Shown: positions 51,437 to 60,909 of the stretch, piece after piece
How the letters are laid out: each line of letters opens with the position of its first letter
How positions within the stretch are numbered: position 1 is the stretch's first letter
DNA from: an uncultured Planctomycetota bacterium
GTDB lineage: Bacteria > Planctomycetota > UBA1135 > GCA-002686595
Assembly (NCBI GenBank): GCA_903928115.1
Contig: CAIYPP010000113.1
Location: 80,785 to 144,784, forward strand
Reading direction: 5' to 3'
DNA length: 64,000 nucleotides
Translations under genes and position numbers: made by a program
The notes under the pieces: generated by a model
The model's database searches: none
Seen by the model: only the letters and a program-made list of their open reading frames with translations
What the model was told of the DNA's origin: nothing

Positions 51437-52207
51437 ATGTGGTCGGTTCGGGTTCTCAAGCGCGACTCCTTCGGGCGTGTGGAGGAGCTCCGCTGCGCGA
51501 CGACGGAGGGTGAGCAACGGCTGATTCGTCGCGTGGCTTGCGGCAGCGCGTTGCCGCTCTCGCGGCGGGTGGCGCGGGTGCTCGCGGCGCGCGAGCGGCG
51601 TGCGTTGGAGGCGCTGCAGGGCCTCGAAGGCGTTCCGCAGCTCCTCTTCGCTGCGGCTCCCGAGCTCGACGTCGCGGGGGAGTCTGTCGTCCTGCGCAGC
51701 TTCTGCGAAGGCGCGCCGCTGCACCGCTGTGAGACGCTGCCCGTCGACTTCTTCGAGCGCTTGGAGGAGCTCGCACGGGCGCTCCATGCGCTCGGCGTCG
51801 CCCACAACGATCTGCACAAGGAGCAGAACATCGTGGTGGGCCCCGATGGCCGTCCGAGCCTGATCGACTTCCAGCTGGCGAGCGTGCACGCGCTCGGCTC
51901 TCGAGCGCTTCGGATTCGCGCGGCCGACGATCTACGACACATCGCCAAGCATCGGCGTCGCTACCTGCGCTTCGCCCGCGTGGTCGACGCCGCGCCGCCA
52001 CGCGAGCTGCTCGACCATCCGCCGCGCGCGCCGCGACGCCGGGGCGCCGCGCTCATTTGGCGCAAGACGGCCAAGCCTCTCTACAACTTCGTGACGCGCT
52101 CCTTGCTGCGTCAGCGCGATGGGGAGGAGCGACGCGAGCTCGCCGGGCCTTGGCCACGCTGGGTCGCGGCGGTCGGCCCGCGCGCTCAGAGGATGTCGTC
52201 GCGGTAG
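51437..52207 (+). CDS. LPS-kinase-like / RIO-type protein kinase-fold protein
   Basis: This is a 256-residue protein with a small kinase fold. The catalytic loop is VAHNDLHKEQNIVV (Asp125 in HxD, Asn131), and the metal-binding segment is PSLIDFQLASVH (DFQ in the DFG place). An upstream strand is VVLRSFCEGAPL. HNDLHKEQN and DFQLA recall the Kdo/heptose kinases (KdkA, WaaP) and related envelope kinases, which phosphorylate LPS inner-core sugars at the cytoplasmic face. With lpxB in the same region, an LPS role is reasonable, although the phosphate acceptor is not known. The last 22 bases overlap the convergent lipoprotein gene. Confidence 0.72.
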   Translation: MWSVRVLKRDSFGRVEELRCATTEGEQRLIRRVACGSALPLSRRVARVLAARERRALEALQGLEGVPQLLFAAAPELDVAGESVVLRSFCEGAPLHRCETLPVDFFERLEELARALHALGVAHNDLHKEQNIVVGPDGRPSLIDFQLASVHALGSRALRIRAADDLRHIAKHRRRYLRFARVVDAAPPRELLDHPPRAPRRRGAALIWRKTAKPLYNFVTRSLLRQRDGEERRELAGPWPRWVAAVGPRAQRMSSR

Positions 52208-52833
52208 ATGAACTTGCGGCGCTTGGGGTAGTCGCGGCGGTAGGCGACGAGGCGCCAGAGCTGATCGGGGCCGAAGGCCGTCAGATACGAGCGCGTCGTA
52301 CCGTCGGCCCCCGTGAGGTCGATGCGGCCCGAGATCAGGCCGACGAGCTTGAGCTCGTGGGGCGCGATCGGATTCGAGATGAAGAGCCCCGCGCCGTCGG
52401 CGGGGACGCTCGCAACGCGCTCGGGCACACGCGTGAGGATGCCTTCGACGCGCGGGTCGGCGAGGACCTCGACCTCTTCCTCCCAGCGCTCGCGTCCGAT
52501 GCGACCGACGAGGCGCAGTTTCGTTCCAGCGGCGGGGGTCTCGAAGGAGATCGGCACGCGCGGGAAACGGATCTCAGGCTCCGCGGTGAAGAGCCCGCCG
52601 CCGAGCGGTTCGACCACGGCCTGCTCGGTGCTCGGCCCGTCGCCGAACCACGCGGTGACGTCGATCGGTCCTGAGCGCGCGCTGCGGCCGAGGAACACGA
52701 GCCCATAGTCCGTCGCCACGCCGAGCTCCGTTGCGTCCGGTCCGCGAACCTCGATCAGCGGATCGGCGAGCTTGCGCGTGCCCTGGCACGCGGTGGCGAG
52801 GAGCGCAAGGAGGAGCGCAGCTTGGATTCGCAT
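52186..52833 (-). CDS. Lipoprotein of unknown function
   Basis: This is a 215-residue protein. The signal MRIQAALLLALLATAC ends in a lipobox cysteine. The mature part is predicted mostly beta, with regularly spaced hydrophobic strands (PIDVTAWFGDGPS, KLRLVGRIGRERWEEEVEVL) and an end rich in Arg and Asp. No family is recognised. It lies downstream of the DUF1570-like gene, 80 bases apart in the same direction, and may be in its transcript. Convergent overlap with the kinase-like gene covers 52186-52207. Confidence 0.65.
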   Translation of the reverse strand: MRIQAALLLALLATACQGTRKLADPLIEVRGPDATELGVATDYGLVFLGRSARSGPIDVTAWFGDGPSTEQAVVEPLGGGLFTAEPEIRFPRVPISFETPAAGTKLRLVGRIGRERWEEEVEVLADPRVEGILTRVPERVASVPADGAGLFISNPIAPHELKLVGLISGRIDLTGADGTTRSYLTAFGPDQLWRLVAYRRDYPKRRKFIYRDDIL

Positions 52834-52913
52834 GGCGGTGGCGGGCTGTGGGGGCCGGAGCAGAGCCTATCGGCCCCCGGGCTCGGTTTCCTTCATCTGG
52901 CTGAGATCGCGCC

Positions 52914-54593
52914 TCACAGGCCCAGGATGTAGTCCTTCCAAGCCCGCTCCATCTCGTCCCACTGGACTCCGGCGAAGGCCTTGTCGACGGCCTTGTCGAG
53001 GTCGTCGGTCTCGACCAAGGTGCGCAGGTAGGTGTCGAGGATCGATTCCCACGCGGGGTTCCAGTCCTTGGCCTTCTTCTTGCCCGTGCGCAGGAAGTAG
53101 ATGAACGACCAGCCCTGCGCGTAGTTCTCGCCGCCGCCGAGCTTGTACTTGTTCTGCCCGTAGTACTCGGCCTGCGTCCAGCGCACGAGCTCCTTGAGCG
53201 GCGCGTACTTGCCCCCGAGGTTCTTGGGGTTGATGTTGTTCTTGATCGTGTCGATGCGCCAGTTGAAGGGCTCGAGCTTGAAGCGCGACCCTTCGAGCTG
53301 GAAACCGGAGAAGAAGTCGCCGGTGCCCTCGTTGAACCAGCTGTGCGGCGAGAGGTTGCCGAAGAAGTAGAAGACGTACTGGTGGAAGGCCTCGTGGTTG
53401 AGCACCGCCCACGTGTTGGAGCGTCCGCCGCCCTTCTGGTCGTCGTAGAGGACGAGCTCTTCGGTTTGGAAGGACCAGTAGCCGGCGGAACCGTAGAGAC
53501 CGGAGTACTTCAGGTACTCGTCCTCGCTTGAGCACACGCGCACCACGCTGCACTTCGAGCGCTCCATCGGATCGCCCTGCGAAGCGCGCGTGCGGCGCGC
53601 GAGCTCCTTCTCGAAGTCGGCCTCGGAGGCCTCGCCGCCGTCGGCAGCGCCACCGCCCGCGTCGGGGTTCTCCTTCTTCTTTTTCTCCTCCTCCGCCTCG
53701 CGCGCCTTGGCGAGCTGGCGCAGCTCGGCCGCCAGCGCGGGCGGATAGATCTCCTCGTACTGCTCGCGGATCGCCTCGAGGCGGTCCATCAGCTCCTTCA
53801 TGAACAGCTTGTCGTCATTCTTCGACGACACGAGGAAGTAGTTGGGCGTCTCGTACAGCTTCCAGCCCGGGTTCTTCGTGACCTCCGTCTGCAGCTCGGC
53901 GCGCCGCGCGTCGCGCATCGTCGAACCCTGCGCCGTCGCGATCTTCTTCGTGGCGATCTCGAGCGGCTTGAAGCTCTTCGCCATCGACTCGAGCGTGCCT
54001 TCCCACTTGCCCCAGCGCTTGTCGTCCGCGGGAGCGAAGCCGAGCATCACGATCTCGACGTCGGGCTTGAGCTTGTACTCCCACGCGCACAGGAAGGCGG
54101 AGATGTCCTCCTTCTTGTCGAACACGTTCCGATAGACGTGCAGGTTCGTGTCGATCTTGTTGATCTTGAGCGTCTTGCAGAGCTTGTCCTCGCGCTTCCA
54201 GCCCGCGCGTAGGTTCTTGGTCCACGCCGTGAAGTTCGGCACGCCGCCGCCCAAGTTGATCTCGATCTTCTCGCCGTCCTTCTCGACCTCGATCGTCTCT
54301 CCTTCCTTGGCCTTGCGGCGGTCGAACTTGAGCAGCTTGATCTCCAGCTCGAGGAAGGGCCGCCCGGTCTTGGGGTCCATCAGCACCGACAGGTCGCCAC
54401 CGGAGTAGCCGCCGATCTCGTTCTTGTCGTCCGGCTGGCCGGGAACGAAGGGCCAGTCGGAGGGCATCTTGATGCTGAAGCCGAGGTCGACCTCGTCCTT
54501 GTACTCCTTGCCCACCTTGGGCATCTGCTGGGCGAGCAGCGGGGGGCACAGGACGAGCAGTCCGAGGGCGAGCGAGAGGAGCTTCTTGGACAT
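52914..54593 (-). CDS. Secreted DUF1570-like metallopeptidase-fold protein
   Basis: This is a 559-residue protein. A signal peptide (SKKLLSLALGLLVLCPPLLA) is followed by an N-terminal region of about 240 residues, a charged Lys/Glu linker (AREAEEEKKKKENPDA), and a C-terminal domain. That domain has LNHEAFHQYVFYFF with the zinc motif His400-Glu-x-x-His404 and WFNEGTGDFF with Glu422 as a possible third ligand, a gluzincin-like set. This is typical of DUF1570 proteins of planctomycetes. Peptidase activity is likely but untested. The coding sequence is richer in AAG and Glu/Lys than its neighbours. No ribosome site or TANNNT box is clear before ATG 54593. Confidence 0.75.
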   Translation of the reverse strand: MSKKLLSLALGLLVLCPPLLAQQMPKVGKEYKDEVDLGFSIKMPSDWPFVPGQPDDKNEIGGYSGGDLSVLMDPKTGRPFLELEIKLLKFDRRKAKEGETIEVEKDGEKIEINLGGGVPNFTAWTKNLRAGWKREDKLCKTLKINKIDTNLHVYRNVFDKKEDISAFLCAWEYKLKPDVEIVMLGFAPADDKRWGKWEGTLESMAKSFKPLEIATKKIATAQGSTMRDARRAELQTEVTKNPGWKLYETPNYFLVSSKNDDKLFMKELMDRLEAIREQYEEIYPPALAAELRQLAKAREAEEEKKKKENPDAGGGAADGGEASEADFEKELARRTRASQGDPMERSKCSVVRVCSSEDEYLKYSGLYGSAGYWSFQTEELVLYDDQKGGGRSNTWAVLNHEAFHQYVFYFFGNLSPHSWFNEGTGDFFSGFQLEGSRFKLEPFNWRIDTIKNNINPKNLGGKYAPLKELVRWTQAEYYGQNKYKLGGGENYAQGWSFIYFLRTGKKKAKDWNPAWESILDTYLRTLVETDDLDKAVDKAFAGVQWDEMERAWKDYILGL

Positions 54594-54844
54594 CGGGAGT
54601 TTTGTTTTCGGTGCGCGCGTTTGCGAGGGGGTGGGACACCCTCCGCCTGCGTCATGGGACGGCGGAACGGCGCTAGGCGCAAGCCCTAGGACGTAAAGCC
54701 TGACGCAGGAAGGCCGGAAGCGTCGAAAACCGCGCGCGACGCCCAACGCCTGCCCACGCCGTGTCGTAGGCTGCGCTGCCCCTGTTTTCGGCGTCGGTCT
54801 CGCCCCGACGACACCATCGTCCTCCCTCCCTCGGAGCCCATCCT

Positions 54845-57800
54845 GTGAACCGCACGCTCCTCGCGCTGTTGCTCCTGCTCGCCCTCGGTGGCGCCGTCGG
54901 CCTTTGGATCGCCCGTGAGGAGCAAGCGACCGCCGGAGCGGGCTCGACCGCAGCGCCGGAGGTCCCCACCGAGGTCGCCGTCGCCGCTCAGCCCGATGCG
55001 TTGCGTGCGCCGAGCTCGGTCGAGCCGACCACGCGGATTGCGCTCGAGCGAGCGGTCGTTGAGACGATGCCCACCGTGCCGCCGCGGAGCGCGCCGCGCA
55101 TCGATGCGTCCGGGGCGGTGGTCCGCGGGCAGGCGGTCGACGAGAGCGGCGCGCCGCTCTCCGACGTGGATGTGAGCGTGTCGCCCGCCGAGATGGGCTT
55201 CGCGCTCGAGTTCCTCGGATCGGGCGAAGGGTCCGAAGAGCTCGGCGGACGTTCCTTGCGTGCCAAGGCCAAGACCGGCTCCGACGGGCGCTTCGAGCTG
55301 CGAGTCCAGAGGCCCGGCGACGCACGCTTCTCGCTGCGGCTTGCGGGTCATGCGCCCCTCGATGAGACGCGCTCGGTACCGTCCGGAGAAGCGTTCGACG
55401 CTGGGACGTTCACCTTGATCCCGGGCCCGACGGTCTCGGGACGCGTGGTCGATAGCCGCGGAGCGGGCGTGGCCAACGCCAAGCTCGCGCAGGTGCGCAA
55501 CGAGACGTCCGGAGGCATCTTCTTCATCGGCGGGAACGACGGTGCGCGTCCGCTCGGCCAGACCGGGAGCGATGGCAGCTTCGTGCTCGACATCCTCCCC
55601 GCGGGCGAGCTGGAGCTGCGCGTCGACTCCGAGGCGCACCCGGTGCTCAAGCAGCGCCTCGAAGGGAGCCTGAAGGCTGGCGAGCGCCGCGAAGGCGTCG
55701 TGCTGCGCCTCGAAGAGGGCGCGTCGATCTCCGGCGTGGCGGTCGGCGTCCCGGAAGGCACGCTCGAAGTTCTCCGCGTGCTCGCCACGCCGGCGCGTTC
55801 TTCCAAGGGCGGCATGATGGTCGTCGGTGCCGACGGCGAGGACTTGTTCGCCGGTGCGTCGGGCGAGTGGCGCGCTGCGAAGCTCGCCTCGGACGGCTCC
55901 TTCGTCGTGAGCGGACTGCGTCCGCAGAAGGCCTACGATCTTTCGCTTCGGCTGCGAGAGGGCGACGGTCCCTTGACGATGTCGTCGCGCATGTCGCCCA
56001 AGGTCGCGGCGCGCGCGGGGGACCGCAACGTGCGCTTGGAGTATCAGCCCGAGTCTTCGCTGAACTTCACGGTCGTCGATGCGCGGACCAAGGCGCCCGT
56101 CGAGCGCTATCGCGTCTTCGGCGGGCTCGGAACGGATGCGATGCGCATGCCGTACATGGAGTCGGGGGACCGCGAGACGGAGCACCCCGGCGGCATCGGC
56201 AAGCTCGGGAGCCTGCGCCGACGCGGTGACAGCGACACGGTCAACCTGTGGATCTCGGCAGTTGGCTACCGCGAGTGGTCGCGCCGCGAGATTCCGCTCG
56301 GACCGACCTCAGAGACCGAGTACGGCGTGATCGAGCTCGAGCCGGCGCCGATCCTCGCCGTGACGGTGCTCGACCGCGCGAGCGGCGCGCCGCTCGCCGG
56401 AGCCCGCGTGACGCTGCGGCGCGTGCGCGAGGGGGAGCGCGACGTCGATGGCATTCGAATTCGCTCCTTCCGCATGGCGGTGGGCAGCGAAAACGGAGAG
56501 CTAGGGGACTTCGAGCTCGGCGAGGAACGCTCGGTGACCGCGCGTACGGATGACACGGGGCTCGCGCAGGTCACGATGTTCGAGGGTGCGCGCTGCGAGC
56601 TCTCGATCACGCATTCCGAGCACGCGCCCTACCGCAGCGAGGTGTTCGTGTGTGCCACGGGCACGCCGGAGGCGCGCGAAGTGCGCTTGACGACAGGCGG
56701 CAGCGTGCGCGTCACGCTGCTCGATGCGGCGGGACAGCCGGTCGCGGGCGGCAAGATCGAGCATCGGTTCGGTCGCGGCGCGGCCGATGGCGGGACGGCG
56801 TTGGGAGGTGGCAGCGAGCGCGAGGTCACGGACACCGCAGGTGTGGCGCTGTTCCGATCCCTGACGCCCGGAACGCATCGCTTCCGGCCCGAGGCCGGCG
56901 GCGACGGCGCGTTCTCGTCGGGCGAGGTCCAATTCGTCATCGCGGGCATGGACGACCCGTCGGCGGAGTCTCCGTGGATGGAGGCCGAGGTGGTCGACGG
57001 CGTTGAGGTTCCGCTCACGTTGCGCGCGCCACTGCAGCTCGCTCTGCGCGGAACGATCACCGAGGGGCGCGAGTTACTCTCGGGCGCGTCGATCTCGCTC
57101 TCGCCCAAGCGTGACGACGCAGCGGGTGCGCGGCGCATGGTCTTCGGGGACTCGGGTCCGAGGGCTCGCACCGACGGTCGCGGTCGCTACGAGGTCAAGA
57201 ACGTCCGGCCGGGGACGTACATCGTCAAGGTGTCCCACAAGAGCCGCATGATGCCGGCGGAGTTCGAGGTGACGCTCGGAGACCGCGACGAGACGCTCGA
57301 CCTCGACCTCGACATCGCGATCCTCGAAGGCCAGGTCACGGGGCCGGACGGTCGGCCGCTCGCGGGAGCGAAGGTGCGCGCCGAGCGCGCGGGCGGAGAA
57401 TCTTCGACGGGCGTCGTGCGCATGGTGATGATGAGCGTCAACGGTGACGACGAGTCGAGCTCGGTCGTGATGGGGGGCGACGAGAAGTCGGCGGTCACCG
57501 ACAGCGAAGGACGCTTCGTCCTGCGTGGCGTTCAGCCCAATGTGAAGCTCGTCGTGCGGGCCGAGTCCAGGGGCTATCGCGACGCGAAGTCCGAAGAGCT
57601 CGTCGTCGGTCCCAACGAAGTCCGCTCGCGCATCGATCTGCAGCTCACGCAGGCGGGGCAGGTCGAGGTCACGGCGCGTCGCGGCGGTGAGCCGCTCCGC
57701 CAAGGGCTCGCCACGGCGTACCGCGAGGGTGGGAGCCCCGATGGGGATGCCAAGCGCGAAGTGATCCAAGAAGGCCGCGCGCTCCTGCGCGACCTCGAGC

Positions 57801-57925
57801 CCGGTCGTTGGGTGGTGAGCGTGCGCATGTTCGAGCCGGGCGTGGACCGCAATGCCGCGCCGGAGCGCAGCGAGACGGTGGTCGTCGAGGCCGGCAAGAC
57901 GGCGAGCGTGTCGCTCGACTTGTAG
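54845..57925 (+). CDS. Large exported protein with carboxypeptidase-regulatory-like domains
   Basis: This is a 1026-residue protein. One N-terminal membrane or signal helix (RTLLALLLLLALGGAVGLWI) is followed by a disordered stretch and then a series of Ig-like/CarboxypepD_reg units. Examples are VVRGQAVDESGAPLSDVDVS, TVSGRVVDSRGAGVANAKLA, and ILEGQVTGPDGRPLAGAKVR, the last near residue 830. About eight such units can be counted. These folds mediate adhesion or scaffold assembly at the surface. The GTG at 54845 precedes the helix directly. A TAGGCT box is about 70 bases upstream, so this gene has a leader. The gene is divergent from the DUF1570-like gene, with 251 bases between. Confidence 0.75.
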   Translation: MNRTLLALLLLLALGGAVGLWIAREEQATAGAGSTAAPEVPTEVAVAAQPDALRAPSSVEPTTRIALERAVVETMPTVPPRSAPRIDASGAVVRGQAVDESGAPLSDVDVSVSPAEMGFALEFLGSGEGSEELGGRSLRAKAKTGSDGRFELRVQRPGDARFSLRLAGHAPLDETRSVPSGEAFDAGTFTLIPGPTVSGRVVDSRGAGVANAKLAQVRNETSGGIFFIGGNDGARPLGQTGSDGSFVLDILPAGELELRVDSEAHPVLKQRLEGSLKAGERREGVVLRLEEGASISGVAVGVPEGTLEVLRVLATPARSSKGGMMVVGADGEDLFAGASGEWRAAKLASDGSFVVSGLRPQKAYDLSLRLREGDGPLTMSSRMSPKVAARAGDRNVRLEYQPESSLNFTVVDARTKAPVERYRVFGGLGTDAMRMPYMESGDRETEHPGGIGKLGSLRRRGDSDTVNLWISAVGYREWSRREIPLGPTSETEYGVIELEPAPILAVTVLDRASGAPLAGARVTLRRVREGERDVDGIRIRSFRMAVGSENGELGDFELGEERSVTARTDDTGLAQVTMFEGARCELSITHSEHAPYRSEVFVCATGTPEAREVRLTTGGSVRVTLLDAAGQPVAGGKIEHRFGRGAADGGTALGGGSEREVTDTAGVALFRSLTPGTHRFRPEAGGDGAFSSGEVQFVIAGMDDPSAESPWMEAEVVDGVEVPLTLRAPLQLALRGTITEGRELLSGASISLSPKRDDAAGARRMVFGDSGPRARTDGRGRYEVKNVRPGTYIVKVSHKSRMMPAEFEVTLGDRDETLDLDLDIAILEGQVTGPDGRPLAGAKVRAERAGGESSTGVVRMVMMSVNGDDESSSVVMGGDEKSAVTDSEGRFVLRGVQPNVKLVVRAESRGYRDAKSEELVVGPNEVRSRIDLQLTQAGQVEVTARRGGEPLRQGLATAYREGGSPDGDAKREVIQEGRALLRDLEPGRWVVSVRMFEPGVDRNAAPERSETVVVEAGKTASVSLDL

Positions 57926-57959
57926 CGGGGCACGCGTGGCGCGAGCGCGGCGCGCCGCC

Positions 57960-57965
57960 TACGCT
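57960..57965 (+). promoter_or_regulatory. -10-like box TACGCT before the HAD gene
   Basis: TACGCT ends 11 bases before ATG 57977. Confidence 0.4.
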
Positions 57966-57976
57966 GTGCGACTCCC

Positions 57977-58816
57977 ATGGCGCAGCGCAGCTACGACGCA
58001 ATCCTGCTCGACCTCGACGGCACCCTTGTCGACGAGTCCGACCGCATCCACCCTCGCACGCTCGCGGCGCTCCGCGCGGCCTCCGAGCGCGGCGTGCGCG
58101 TGATGATCGCCACGGGTCGATCCGAGCTGGCGACGATCCCGGTGGTCGAGCAGCTGGGCATCGACAATCCCGCGATCGTCTTCAACGGCGCCGCGATGTG
58201 GTGTCCGTCGCGCAAGCGCCTGATCGAAGAGCGGGTGTTGTCGGAGCGCACGCTGGATCGGCTGGTGCGTTTCGGGCTCGAGCGCGGCTTGATGACCGTG
58301 GCGATGTGTCAAGGCGTCAAGTACTCGACGTCGCCGCGCAACGATGCGGAGTGGCGCGCGCTCCACGACATGACCGCCGTCGAGACGGTCGATCCGGAGC
58401 GCATGCGCTCGCTGCGCGCGATGCGCGTGACGTTCTTCTCGGACACGCACGCGCACAGCGCCGACGTCGCGCGCGAGGTCGAGGCGGCTGTGCGCCAGCC
58501 CATGTACATCACGCACTTCCCGCTCAACTGCCTCCCGCACCACCGCGAGAGCAAGCTGATCGTGTGCGACGTGCACCCGCCGTGTCGCGGCAAGGCCGAG
58601 GCGCTGCGCTGGCTGCTCGACGAGCACGCCATTCGGCCCGAGCGTGTCGTGGCCGTGGGGGACGCGGGCAACGATGTGCCGATGATGACAGAGGCGGGCT
58701 TGGGCTGCGCGATGGGCAACGCCTATCCCGAGGCGCTCGAGGTCGCGGACCGCGTGCTCGGCACCTGCGACAGCGGAACCATCGGCGAGCTCGTCGAAGA
58801 GCTCTTCCTCCAGTAG
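57977..58816 (+). CDS. HAD-superfamily phosphatase (Cof type)
   Basis: This is a 279-residue protein. Motif I is ILLDLDGTLVDE (nucleophile Asp, acid/base Asp two on), motif II is MIATGRSE, motif III has the Lys of CRGKAEALRWLL, and motif IV is AVGDAGNDVPMM. A cap domain lies between motifs II and III, as in the IIB (Cof/YbiV) group. Such enzymes dephosphorylate sugar phosphates, FMN or PLP, with broad specificity. The TACGCT box is 11 bases before ATG 57977. Confidence 0.9.
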   Translation: MAQRSYDAILLDLDGTLVDESDRIHPRTLAALRAASERGVRVMIATGRSELATIPVVEQLGIDNPAIVFNGAAMWCPSRKRLIEERVLSERTLDRLVRFGLERGLMTVAMCQGVKYSTSPRNDAEWRALHDMTAVETVDPERMRSLRAMRVTFFSDTHAHSADVAREVEAAVRQPMYITHFPLNCLPHHRESKLIVCDVHPPCRGKAEALRWLLDEHAIRPERVVAVGDAGNDVPMMTEAGLGCAMGNAYPEALEVADRVLGTCDSGTIGELVEELFLQ

Positions 58817-58832
58817 CCGCCCGCGTCGGCGC

Positions 58833-59114
58833 TCAGCTCGCGCAGGGGCCGCCGTTCGCGGCGCAGGACTTGGTGTCGCCGCCGCAGGAGCCGGAGGACT
58901 TGTCCGCGCTCTCCGACTTCTTGTAGGAGTCCGAGCGGTAGTCGGTCTGATAGAAGCCCGAGCCCTTGAAGAGAATCCCCGCGCCGGTGCCGAGCTGGCG
59001 CACCAGCTTCGACTTGCCGCACTTGGGGCACTTCTTCTTCGGCGCTTCGCTCATCGACTGGAAGTACTCGACGGCGTGTCCGCAGGCATCGCACTTGTAG
59101 TCGTAGGTCGGCAT
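58833..59114 (-). CDS. FmdB-type zinc-ribbon protein
   Basis: This is a 93-residue protein. MPTYDYKCDACGH and KKKCPKCGKSKLVRQ provide two Cys-x-x-Cys pairs of a zinc ribbon, the FmdB/RRXRR-like regulatory family signature. After a short GTGAGILFKGSGFY segment comes a low-complexity Ser/Gly/Cys tail with three more cysteines. Its function is unknown; FmdB was named from a formamidase operon. Here it is the last gene of the chaperone run, seven bases after grpE, which suggests a heat-shock-linked role. Confidence 0.82.
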   Translation of the reverse strand: MPTYDYKCDACGHAVEYFQSMSEAPKKKCPKCGKSKLVRQLGTGAGILFKGSGFYQTDYRSDSYKKSESADKSSGSCGGDTKSCAANGGPCAS

Positions 59115-59121
59115 GGGAGTC

Positions 59122-59661
59122 CTAGTTTGCCTGTTGCGGAGAGTTCTCGGGGCCATTTTCCGCGGCGGAGGCCGCAGGTGCGCTCGCGACCTGCACCTGC
59201 GCGGCGCGCAGCACCTGACCGCGCCACGTCCAGCCGCGGCGCAGCGTCGCGACGATCTCGCCCGTCGCGTGCGAGCTGCTCGGCACCATCGCGACCGCTT
59301 CGTGGAGCTTGGGATCGAACACCCGCGCCTCCGCGATCGGCTGCACGTTTTCCTGCGCGAGCACCTGCTGGAATTGCATGCGCGTCAGCTCGACGCCCTT
59401 GTGCAGCGCCTTGCCGTCGTCGCTCTCGACCTTGCTCGCGAGGGCGAAGTCGAGGTGGTCGACCGTGACGAGCAGGCCCTGAAGGAGCCCTTCGAGCGAG
59501 CGTCGCACGCTGTTCTCGATGTCGACCTGCGTGCGCTTGCGCAGGTTCTGATAGTCGGCTCGGGCGCGCGCGAGCTGCGCGAGCAGGTCGTCGCGCTCGG
59601 CCTTCAGGCGCTCGAGCTCCGGTGCGGGTTCGGTTCCGGCGTTGGATTCAGATTCGCTCAT
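59122..59661 (-). CDS. grpE: GrpE nucleotide-exchange factor
   Basis: This protein is about 179 residues. A coiled-coil (LERLKAERDDLLAQLARARA) leads into YQNLRKRTQVDIENSV, then a four-helix part. The beta-wing end FDPKLHEAVAMVPSSSHATG and IVATLRRGWTWRGQVLRAAQ are conserved in GrpE. It releases ADP from DnaK so that substrate folding can cycle. DnaK itself is not in the window. The gene lies 14 bases after dnaJ. The last residues are an Ala/Pro-rich tail. Confidence 0.93.
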   Translation of the reverse strand: MSESESNAGTEPAPELERLKAERDDLLAQLARARADYQNLRKRTQVDIENSVRRSLEGLLQGLLVTVDHLDFALASKVESDDGKALHKGVELTRMQFQQVLAQENVQPIAEARVFDPKLHEAVAMVPSSSHATGEIVATLRRGWTWRGQVLRAAQVQVASAPAASAAENGPENSPQQAN

Positions 59662-59675
59662 GGCGTGTCTCGTCG

Positions 59676-60797
59676 TCAGCTGAAGTAACCCACGATCTTG
59701 TCGAAGAAAGACTTGTCTCCGGCGCCCTTGCGCTCGAGCTCGGCGAACTCGCGCAACAGCTCCTTCTGGCGGTCGGAGAGCTTCTTGGGCACCTCGACGA
59801 ACAGTCGCACGTGCTGGTCGCCGCGGCCGCGGCCGTCGAGCACCGGCAGGCCCTGTCCGCGCAGGCGCAGGATCTTGCCGCTCTGCGTTCCGGCGGGAAT
59901 CGTCATTTCCGCGCGGCCGCGGAGCGTCGGAATCTCGACCGTATCGCCGAGCGCCATCTGCGAGAACGAGACGGGGATCTCGGTCAGCACGTCCGCGCCG
60001 CTGCGCTGGAAGATCTTGTGTTCGACCTCGCGGATGACGCAGTAGAGGTCGCCGCGCGGTGCGCCCGGGTCTCCGGCATCGCCCTGCTCGCTGATGCGCA
60101 GCCGCATGCCCTCGTCGACGCCCGCAGGCACGTTGATCCGCACTTCCGCACGCGCGGCCTCGCGCCCAGCGCCCTTGCACTGCGCGCAGGGGGACTCGAT
60201 CCGCGAGCCCGTTCCCGAGCACGTCGGACACGGCGTGACCATCGCGAAGAAGCCTTGGCTGCGGCTCACCTGTCCGCGTCCGCCGCAGGTTTCGCAGGTC
60301 TTGCGTGACGTTCCCGGCTTCGCGCCGGTGCCCTTGCAGCCGCCGCAATGGTCCTCGCGATTGATCACGATCGTGCGCGCCACGCCGGAATCGATCTCCT
60401 CGAGCGTGAGGTCGAGCGCGACCTTGAGTGCGCGGCCTGGCTGCGGGCCGGAGGTGCGCCGTCGCTGCTGACCGAACATGTCGCCGAACATCTGTCCGCC
60501 GAGGATGTCCCCGAAAGCGGACAAGATGTCCTCCATATTGTGGAAGCGCGGCCCGCCGCCTCCTCCGCCCTCGAAGGCGCGGTGTCCGAACTGGTCGTAC
60601 TGGCGGCGCTTCTGCGCGTCGCCGAGCACGTCATAGGCCTCGGCGGCCTCCTTGAACTTCGACTCGGCGTCCTTGTCGCCCGGGTTGCGGTCGGGGTGGT
60701 ACTTGAGCGCGAGCTTGCGATAGGACTTCTTGATCTCCTCTTCGCTCGCTCCGCGCTCGACGCCGAGCACCTCGTAGAAGTCGCGCTTGTCGCTCAC
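59676..60797 (-). CDS. dnaJ: Chaperone DnaJ (Hsp40, type I)
   Basis: This is a 373-residue protein. The J domain begins [20 protein letters not shown] and contains the HPD motif in [10 protein letters not shown]. The Gly/Phe-rich region ([13 protein letters not shown]) follows, then four zinc-finger repeats ([32 protein letters not shown]), and the C-terminal substrate-binding domains. GTG 60797 is chosen because the protein then starts right at the J domain. Open reading continues upstream but is Arg/Pro-rich and not DnaJ-like. It lies downstream of the two groEL genes. Confidence 0.96.
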   Translation of the reverse strand: MSDKRDFYEVLGVERGASEEEIKKSYRKLALKYHPDRNPGDKDAESKFKEAAEAYDVLGDAQKRRQYDQFGHRAFEGGGGGGPRFHNMEDILSAFGDILGGQMFGDMFGQQRRRTSGPQPGRALKVALDLTLEEIDSGVARTIVINREDHCGGCKGTGAKPGTSRKTCETCGGRGQVSRSQGFFAMVTPCPTCSGTGSRIESPCAQCKGAGREAARAEVRINVPAGVDEGMRLRISEQGDAGDPGAPRGDLYCVIREVEHKIFQRSGADVLTEIPVSFSQMALGDTVEIPTLRGRAEMTIPAGTQSGKILRLRGQGLPVLDGRGRGDQHVRLFVEVPKKLSDRQKELLREFAELERKGAGDKSFFDKIVGYFS

Positions 60798-60909
60798 CGG
60801 CCGTCGCCTCGGGTGGAGTTCAGGGATCGTCGCAGGTTCGTATGGGAAGGTGCCCCGACGGTGCGCAGCGCGCTCCGCCGGGGCACGTGGTGTCACGGCG
60901 CTCGCACGC

